Below, piece by piece: positions 59,022 to 64,000 of a stretch of 64,000 nt of DNA; the stretch's first letter is position 1, and each line of letters starts with the position of its first letter. The notes under the pieces are model-generated. The model did not search any database. It was not told the DNA's origin and saw only the letters and a list, made by a program, of their open reading frames with translations. The stretch comes from Arthrobacter sp. StoSoilB20 (GTDB taxonomy: Bacteria; Actinomycetota; Actinomycetes; Actinomycetales; Micrococcaceae), in assembly GCF_019977295.1 (NCBI RefSeq), contig NZ_AP024651.1, positions 310,001-374,000 of the forward strand, given 5' to 3'. A program made the position numbers and the translations under genes.

Positions 59022-59542
59022 ACCTCTCGCGCAGTTCCGTTATTGCCTTCCCCGTTGCGGACGGCGCGGCGGTGCAGCCACACCGGGGTTCCCACCACCA
59101 GGAGCAGAAGCACCAGGATGATGAATCCTCCGGCCACCAGTCCGGATGTCCGGCCGGCGGTGAAATCGAACACCAAGGTGGCCGATCCAACGATCAGCAA
59201 CGCCACACCGGCCAATGCCCACTTGGTGACGACGTCGGCTGTCGAAACCAGCGTGGCTTTGAGGCCCCTGCGGAACAGCCGGCGGTGGACACTGACGGGG
59301 AGCACTATGAGGACGGTGGTCAGCGCCGCCACCATCACGTTGAAGAGGTAGAGGCTCCGTTGCCAGTCGTCCAGATATTCGAAGCGTCCCTGGAAGGGCA
59401 GCGTCAACAGGAAACCGCCCAGAATCTGGACCCCGGTCTGGAGCACCCGCAATTCCTGGATCAATTCCATCCAGTTGCGGTCCATACGCTCCTCAACGGA
59501 TTCGTTGCGGCCGGTTCTGGGAGCCTGCTCCGGCTCTATCAT
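59018..59542 (-). CDS. DUF6328 family membrane protein
   Basis: This 174-residue protein has four transmembrane helices (LQTGVQILGGFLLTLPF, LYLFNVMVAALTTVLIVLPV, WALAGVALLIVGSATLVF, LVAGGFIILVLLLLVVGTP). RMDRNWMELIQELRVLQTG is typical of DUF6328. ATG 59542 is chosen because TTGGAGGT precedes it. It is translationally coupled to the DUF6766-like gene. Function is unknown. Confidence 0.82.
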   Translation of the reverse strand: MIEPEQAPRTGRNESVEERMDRNWMELIQELRVLQTGVQILGGFLLTLPFQGRFEYLDDWQRSLYLFNVMVAALTTVLIVLPVSVHRRLFRRGLKATLVSTADVVTKWALAGVALLIVGSATLVFDFTAGRTSGLVAGGFIILVLLLLVVGTPVWLHRRAVRNGEGNNGTAREV

Positions 59543-59658
59543 CTCTGCACCTCCAAGATGGTTTTGGTGGACGACGACCATACACGGGACTACGGTCGAA
59601 CTGTCAGCATTCCTCGATTTTGCATCGGGGCCTCATCGCCATTTCCAAGGAGGAAGCA

Positions 59659-59874
59659 ATGAGCCAGGACGAACACCGCGTGGAACCGGACAGCGAGCCC
59701 GGCGGCTACGGTACACCCACCCCGGAACAGGAAATGCCTGGCCAGGGTGATGAACGCGAGACGCCGGAACGGCCGGCCCAGGGAGTCCCCGATACTGCCG
59801 TGGACGAGATTCCCACACCCCGGGACTCCGATGCTGCCCCACCGCCCTCAGCCACCGGGGATGCCCCGGGCTGA
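59659..59874 (+). CDS. Small acidic, proline-rich hypothetical protein
   Basis: This 71-residue product starts at ATG 59659 with AAGGAGGAAGC upstream. It is rich in Pro, Glu, Asp and Gly (SQDEHRVEPDSEPGGYG, TPTPEQEMPGQG), predicted to be disordered, with no domain. A strong ribosome site and a following terminator support it as a gene. Confidence 0.7.
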   Translation: MSQDEHRVEPDSEPGGYGTPTPEQEMPGQGDERETPERPAQGVPDTAVDEIPTPRDSDAAPPPSATGDAPG

Positions 59875-59887
59875 GGCTGATGATGCC

Positions 59888-59932
59888 CGAGGGCCGTTCC
59901 CGCCACACTTGCAGTGGTGGGAACAGCCCTCG
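59888..59932 (+). terminator. Terminator hairpin after the small acidic gene
   Basis: A 19-bp stem, 59888-59906 with 59914-59932, has one mismatch, one wobble and a 7-nt loop. There is no long T-run. Confidence 0.75.
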
Positions 59933-59987
59933 TGGTCTGTAAGTGCAGATGGAGTACCCGTTGAGTCCGGGTGGGGTCCAGCGGTGC

Positions 59988-60158
59988 CTAAACCGTATGT
60001 CCCCTGCGACCTGACATGAAGCTCAGCAACCAGCCGATGGCTGCGACAACAAGGAGGACGACGCCAACCCACAGCAACCAGTTAAGGGCCTGGGAGAAGC
60101 CGCCTACAAGGAGGAGAACAATTGCTACTACACCAGCAATGATCAGAAGTGTATTCAT
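59988..60158 (-). CDS. Small hydrophobic two-helix membrane protein
   Basis: This 56-residue protein starts at ATG 60158 (MNTLLIIAGVVAIVLLLVGG) and has a second helix LLWVGVVLLVVAAIGWLLSF, then SGRRGHTV. It resembles short DUF6131-like membrane proteins found next to stress genes. AAAGGA lies about 11 nt upstream. Function is unknown. Confidence 0.65.
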   Translation of the reverse strand: MNTLLIIAGVVAIVLLLVGGFSQALNWLLWVGVVLLVVAAIGWLLSFMSGRRGHTV

Positions 60159-60467
60159 GGTCAGCACATTCCTTTCTGGGGGAATCTTTGATGAATCGCG
60201 GATTCCCAACTATGCATTCCGATTTACTTCGATTGAGTTATGCCGGTACTCCAAGGCGTTCGGCCGCCTCAAAGTGCCTTTACCGCATTTGGCTCCCCAA
60301 GCTCCGCTGGGAGCCAAGTTCGCCAGTTGTGAACACTAACACTCCTCATTGTACTACTAAGCATCCTTATGAAAGGCTTATGCCAGTCGTCACTTGATGA
60401 TTGGGCAGTTGCCGCAGAAATTTTGCGGCGCATTTTTGGCTCACATGAACGTCCATGAGAGGAACAC
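60159..60467. other. Intergenic region before dps
   Basis: These 309 nt contain an AT-rich tract and one hairpin, TTGGCTCCC (60289-60297) with GGGAGCCAA (60309-60317). No convincing reading frame or RNA gene is visible. It should hold the dps promoter. Confidence 0.5.
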
Positions 60468-60947
60468 ATGAAAGCGTCACAGCAGCTTGCAGACAACCTT
60501 CAGATCGTCCTGACCGACCTCATCGAGCTGCAGCTCCAGGGGAAGCAGGCGCACTGGAACATTGTGGGACCGAACTTCCGGGATCTTCACCTTCAACTGG
60601 ATGAGCTGGTCCTGGCCACGCGCCAGTTTGCCGACGACACCGCCGAACGTATGCGCGCACTCCATGCCCTGCCGGATGGCCGCAGTGCCACCATCGCCAA
60701 GGGCACGCGCCTGGAGGAGTTCCCTGCCGGCCTGGTCAACACCAAGAACGCCGTCAAGCTGGTCACGGACCGCGTAGAGCGCGCTGTGCAGACCATGCGC
60801 GATGTCCATGACGAGGTGGATGAGGAAGATCCCACCACCGCTGACCTGCTGCACGCGTTCATCTCCCGCCTTGAGCAGTTGGTGTGGATGATCAACGCAG
60901 AAATCATGAACGCCGGCGCTTCCGTCACGGATCCGGACGAAGCCTAG
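60468..60947 (+). CDS. dps: Dps family DNA-protection ferritin
   Basis: This 159-residue protein has the four-helix ferritin fold of Dps. The ferroxidase segment is GKQAHWNIVGPNFRDLHLQLDEL, with the His and Asp/Glu ligands. The C-terminal DPTTADLLHAFISRLEQLVWM is also conserved. Dps forms a 12-mer that oxidises iron with peroxide and binds DNA in starvation. AGAGGAA lies before ATG 60468. Confidence 0.93.
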   Translation: MKASQQLADNLQIVLTDLIELQLQGKQAHWNIVGPNFRDLHLQLDELVLATRQFADDTAERMRALHALPDGRSATIAKGTRLEEFPAGLVNTKNAVKLVTDRVERAVQTMRDVHDEVDEEDPTTADLLHAFISRLEQLVWMINAEIMNAGASVTDPDEA

Positions 60948-60989
60948 AACGCCACGGACCGGGTGGATCACGAGTAGGGCGGAAGAGCC

Positions 60990-61952
60990 GTGCCCAGGCT
61001 GAAGCGCAGTGACTTGTCCAAGCCCGGCATCGTGCGCCGCAGGGTAGGAAAAGGGTTCAGCTACCGGCACCCGGACGGGGGCCTGGTCAGCAAGGAGGAT
61101 CGCCAGCGCATTAATGCGCTGGCGATCCCGCCTGCATGGACCGATGTGTGGATCAGTCCTTTCGAGAACGGACACATCCTGGCTACCGGAGTCGACGACG
61201 CCGGGCGCAGCCAATACATCTACCACCCCACCTGGCGGGAGCGGAAAGACACCGAGAAATTCATTCGCGCCGCCAAGCTGGGACTGGTGCTGCCGGCGAT
61301 CCGGCGCAACGTCACCGTCCACCTGCAAAACATGGACGATCCCCGGCAACAGACCCTCGCCGCTGCCGTGCGGCTGATGGACCTCGGCGCGCTCCGGGTT
61401 GGCTCCGAGGTGTACATGAAGCAGAACGGTTCCTACGGGCTCACTACACTCCGGTGCCGCCATGCGCGGGTGCAAGGGCAGGACGTCTTCCTGAAGTTCC
61501 CAGGCAAGAGCGGCCAGCTGTGGGACAAATCCATCCACGACCCCGCCTTGGCCGCCTTCCTGGAACCACTGGCCGAGCGCCCGGGCAAGGAGCGCCTGCT
61601 TGCCTACCTTTCGGAGGGAACCTGGGTCTCCGTGGATGCCTCCATGATTAACGGATACTTGCGAGGCATCACCGGCGATGCCTACTCATCCAAGGATTTC
61701 CGGACCTGGAAGGGTACGGCCGCGGCGGCCCTTTGCCTGATCAAGTCCGGCCATAAGGGAACTCCCCGCCAAGCAATTGTTCGGGCCATCAAGGAAGCCT
61801 CAAAGATATTGGGCAACACCCCGTCCGTGGCCCGCTCCTCCTACGTGGACCCGCGCATCATCGAGGCCTACCTCGAGGGGGAACTGAAGGAAGTCAAGCC
61901 CACCGAAGCTTCGGTTGCGGCCTTCCTTAACGGTGAAACGCCGGGCGGGTAG
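60990..61952 (+). CDS. DNA topoisomerase IB
   Basis: This 320-residue bacterial type IB topoisomerase has an N-terminal region (RRRVGKGFSYRHPDGGLVS, IPPAWTDVWISPFENGHI) followed by the catalytic domain with ALRVGSEVYMKQNGSYGLTTL, DFRTWKGTAAA and the nucleophilic tyrosine in SSYVDPRII. It relaxes supercoils without ATP. The start is GTG 60990. It lies 42 nt after dps and may be cotranscribed; pairing with Dps and Ku/LigD suggests a DNA-stress setting. Confidence 0.9.
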   Translation: MPRLKRSDLSKPGIVRRRVGKGFSYRHPDGGLVSKEDRQRINALAIPPAWTDVWISPFENGHILATGVDDAGRSQYIYHPTWRERKDTEKFIRAAKLGLVLPAIRRNVTVHLQNMDDPRQQTLAAAVRLMDLGALRVGSEVYMKQNGSYGLTTLRCRHARVQGQDVFLKFPGKSGQLWDKSIHDPALAAFLEPLAERPGKERLLAYLSEGTWVSVDASMINGYLRGITGDAYSSKDFRTWKGTAAAALCLIKSGHKGTPRQAIVRAIKEASKILGNTPSVARSSYVDPRIIEAYLEGELKEVKPTEASVAAFLNGETPGG

Positions 61953-61970
61953 CCCGGAGGTTATCCGGCA

Positions 61971-62006
61971 CCCTCCAACTGCCCCGGATCCCTCCAACTG
62001 CCCCGG
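61971..62006 (+). repeat. Two-copy 19-bp direct repeat
   Basis: CCCTCCAACTGCCCCGG occurs at 61971-61987 and again at 61990-62006, just after the topoisomerase stop codon. Confidence 0.8.
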
Positions 62007-62105
62007 GTCCCGAGGGCGGTCCCGGGCCCTGGGTTTGTTCCAGGAGCTTTGTGAGTACACTCGTACTAATAAAGATCGGCATGAACGAGCCTTGGGGAGC
62101 AGTGA

Positions 62106-62663
62106 ATGATTCTGGTCGCAATCGTGGTGTGCGAAGTTGCGTTTTGGGTGGCGATTATCGCCGGACTCGCAGCGCGGTACCTGCTCAGGAGGCCCCGACT
62201 CGGTGGAGCCCTGCTGATCCTTGCTCCGGTGATCGACGCCGTCCTGCTCGCCTTGGTGGCAGTTGATCTGCTCGGCGGGGGAACGGCCTCATGGCAGCAC
62301 GGGCTGGCGGCGATCTACATCGGCGTCTCCATCGCGTACGGCAAGCGCATGGTGGCATGGGCCGATGGGCACTTCCACCACCGGTTTGCGGGCGGCCCCG
62401 CACCGGAACGCGTCACAGGCTCCCGCTACACGGTCAAATGCTGGCGGGATGTGCTTCTAACTGCGTTGGCGGTAGTCATCGCCGGCGCAACCCTGGGCGC
62501 GATCATCCTTCTGGTCAATGACGCAGAGCGAACCGCAGCCCTCGCCGGGTTCTTTCGCATCCTGGGGATCATCTTTGCCATCGACTTCCTCTGGGCTGTG
62601 AGTTACACAATCTGGCCCAAGAAGGCCGCCCGGTCCTTGTCCTCTGCTGCCTCTTCGCACTGA
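62106..62663 (+). CDS. Hypothetical four-helix membrane protein
   Basis: This 185-residue protein starts at ATG 62106 after GGGGAG. Helices: VAIVVCEVAFWVAIIAGLAA, GGALLILAPVIDAVLLALVA, VLLTALAVVIAGATLGAIIL and FFRILGIIFAIDFLWAVSY. A central cytoplasmic segment has AYGKRMVAWADGHFHHRFAGG. No function is known. It is directly upstream of the TetR gene (6 nt), so the two probably form an operon. Confidence 0.78.
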   Translation: MILVAIVVCEVAFWVAIIAGLAARYLLRRPRLGGALLILAPVIDAVLLALVAVDLLGGGTASWQHGLAAIYIGVSIAYGKRMVAWADGHFHHRFAGGPAPERVTGSRYTVKCWRDVLLTALAVVIAGATLGAIILLVNDAERTAALAGFFRILGIIFAIDFLWAVSYTIWPKKAARSLSSAASSH

Positions 62664-62669
62664 AACACC

Positions 62670-63257
62670 ATGCCGCGCAGAATCGACGCCGAAGCACGCA
62701 CCGCTGAGATAGCGGAGGCGTCTTTACGGGTCCTCGAACGTCATGGGCTCGTGGGCTTGTCAGTCCGCGGGGTGGCAGCGGAAGCAGGCATTGCTGCTGC
62801 CTCGTTGCGGCGGTCATTTGCTACGCAGCACGCCCTTCGGGAGTACTGCCTGCAACTCATCGAGGATCGGGTCACCGCCAGGATCTCCTCGCTCGGGCTG
62901 ACCGGCCGCGAACTCGTTGATGGGCTGCTGTTGCAACTGCTCCCCCTCGACAAAGAGCGGCGCTTGGAACTGGTGGCGCAGGTCCAACTCGGCATTCTTT
63001 CCCTCACCGACAGCCAGCTCCGTCCTGCGGCGACCAGGCTGAGCGAAGCAGTCGATCGAGCGTGCCACGCCGCTGTGCAGATCCTGATCGAGGCGGGCCT
63101 GTTCCACAACGGGCGCGATCCCGGCTACGAAGCGCAGCGGCTGCGGGCACTCCTTGATGGAATCGCCATGCAAGGACTGTGGAGCGGGGAGTTGCCGGCT
63201 TCAAGCCACATGCCCGGTGTGCTCGCGCGCCATCTCGACTCACTCGCCAACCCGTAA
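62670..63257 (+). CDS. TetR family transcriptional regulator
   Basis: This 195-residue protein has an N-terminal helix-turn-helix of TetR type (IAEASLRVLERHGLVGLSVR, GVAAEAGIAAASLRRSFATQ). The C-terminal part is TetR_C-like, with VDRACHAAVQILIEAGLF. It probably represses genes near it, such as the membrane protein 6 nt upstream. The ligand is unknown. Confidence 0.88.
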   Translation: MPRRIDAEARTAEIAEASLRVLERHGLVGLSVRGVAAEAGIAAASLRRSFATQHALREYCLQLIEDRVTARISSLGLTGRELVDGLLLQLLPLDKERRLELVAQVQLGILSLTDSQLRPAATRLSEAVDRACHAAVQILIEAGLFHNGRDPGYEAQRLRALLDGIAMQGLWSGELPASSHMPGVLARHLDSLANP

Positions 63258-63325
63258 GCCCGCCGCAGTGACAGCAGACGACGGCGTACTGCGGATGACG
63301 GCGACACCGCGACTTACCCACACCA

Positions 63326-63379
63326 CAAAGAAAGAGCCTGGCGACTCCCACATCAGGAAGTCGCCAGGCTCTTTCTTTG
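63326..63379. terminator. Bidirectional terminator between tetR-type gene and HPr
   Basis: A perfect 21-bp stem, 63326-63346 with 63359-63379, has a 12-nt loop. The arms begin and end in AAAG/CTTT-rich stretches, so it can act on both strands. Confidence 0.9.
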
Positions 63380-63400
63380 GCACTGAAGATTAAGTAATCG

Positions 63401-63679
63401 CTACTCGGCGTCGTGGTCCGTTTCCAGGATCTTGACCAGGCTGTCCAGTGCGGCGTCCGCACCTTCACCCTCGGCGCGCAGCACCACGACGTCTCCGTGG
63501 GAGGCGCCCAGGCTCATGAGTGACAGGATGCTGGCAGCGTCCATAGCGTCATCGGCGGGTTCACCCTGGCGTGCGATGGTGACGTCGATATCCAGGTCTC
63601 CGGCTGCCTCAGCGAAGATGGCTGCCGGGCGGGCGTGCAGGCCGACGCGGCTTGCGATGGTGGCTGTACGTTCTGGCAT
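63401..63679 (-). CDS. ptsH: PTS phosphocarrier protein HPr
   Basis: This 92-residue protein has the HPr active-site motif GLHARPAAIF, with the phosphorylated histidine near residue 15, and SILSLMSLGASHGD around the regulatory serine. HPr passes phosphate from enzyme I to sugar-specific EII proteins. AAGGAG lies before the ATG. It is downstream of a fructose PTS permease gene on the same strand. Confidence 0.95.
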   Translation of the reverse strand: MPERTATIASRVGLHARPAAIFAEAAGDLDIDVTIARQGEPADDAMDAASILSLMSLGASHGDVVVLRAEGEGADAALDSLVKILETDHDAE

Positions 63680-63763
63680 TGGTGCTCCTTTTTGTGAAGG
63701 GTGGCGGTTGTCGGTGGTGGCTTTGTGGGAAGTCTAGACCGTGGAGGCCCGGACGGGGTGACG

Positions 63764-64000
63764 CTAGACGCTTGCTGTGGCCGGTGCGGGTTCCGCTGCT
63801 TCCACCGGCTTCTTGACGGCCCAGCGCTTGAGGGCGATGACGGCCAGGGCGCTGACCACCATGCCTGCGACGATCGAGACAATGAACATCAGCAGGTTGC
63901 CGATGGCGAAGAAGACAAACAGGCCCCCGTGCGGTGCTTGGGAAGTTACGCCGGTAGCCATGCAAAGGGCTCCGGTGAGGGCGCCGCCCAGCATGCTGGC
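63764..64000 (-). CDS. Fructose PTS permease EIIC, C-terminal part
   Basis: The frame is open to the right edge of the window, so the 5' part is missing. The visible end has GGALTGALCMATGVTSQAPHGG, the last helices of fructose-type EIIC (GGLFVFFAIGNLLMFIVSIV) and a Pro/Ala-rich tail. FruA-type permeases import and phosphorylate fructose, receiving phosphate from the HPr encoded next. Confidence 0.85.
   Translation of the reverse strand, partial: ASMLGGALTGALCMATGVTSQAPHGGLFVFFAIGNLLMFIVSIVAGMVVSALAVIALKRWAVKKPVEAAEPAPATASV

Noticed and set aside
1..64000. Insertion sequences, integrases or prophage genes
   Set aside because: No transposase, integrase or phage structural motif was recognised in any frame.

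Overview
The window looks like a chromosomal segment of a high-GC Gram-positive bacterium of the Micrococcaceae (Arthrobacter / Paenarthrobacter type). The basis is the GC-rich codon use, GTG/TTG starts, a desABCD-type desferrioxamine operon with a DtxR/IdeR-like iron box, a Ku/LigD end-joining pair, an LAXTG-type surface anchor, and the family content overall. The species call is inference; no rRNA or tRNA gene was found in the window.

Layout. 0-4 kb: a tetronate/threonate-type sugar-acid catabolic operon (kinase fragment, dehydrogenase, GntP permease, class II aldolase). 4-7.3 kb: housekeeping and membrane genes. 6.7-33.5 kb: a cell-surface region. It contains a membrane-tethered sigma factor with a built-in zinc anti-sigma-like module, a giant 3,520-residue wall-anchored protein with 25 tandem 118-residue repeats, a lipoprotein, the desferrioxamine operon (21.0-26.4 kb), a BNR-repeat protein, and a sortase-assembled pilus locus (tip pilin, backbone pilin, class C sortase). 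33.5-42.3 kb: mixed metabolic and transport genes, including a divergent MocR regulator/EamA exporter pair whose predicted start codons overlap in one CATG. 42.5-52.5 kb: a type I restriction-modification operon (HTH/degenerate-methylase/half-S protein, then hsdM, hsdS, hsdR, all on the minus strand) flanked by a coiled-coil DUF2130 putative nuclease. 52.7-63.3 kb: a PrmC-like methyltransferase, small proteins, LigD and Ku, several small membrane proteins, Dps, topoisomerase IB and a TetR regulator; this reads as a DNA-maintenance and stress neighbourhood. 63.4-64 kb: HPr and the 3' end of a fructose PTS permease.

How genes work together. The sigma factor probably senses envelope state and may drive the adjacent giant surface protein. 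The pilin pair and sortase form one assembly line. DesA-D make and cyclise N-hydroxy-N-succinyl-cadaverine. The RM genes are translationally coupled from the degenerate-methylase gene through HsdS. Ku and LigD diverge from a short shared promoter region.

The most unusual items are the 25-copy repeat array with no length variation between units, the sigma/anti-sigma/extracellular fusion beside it, and the HTH-degenerate-methylase-half-S protein heading the RM operon. Intergenic hairpins repeatedly overlap start or stop codons of neighbouring genes.
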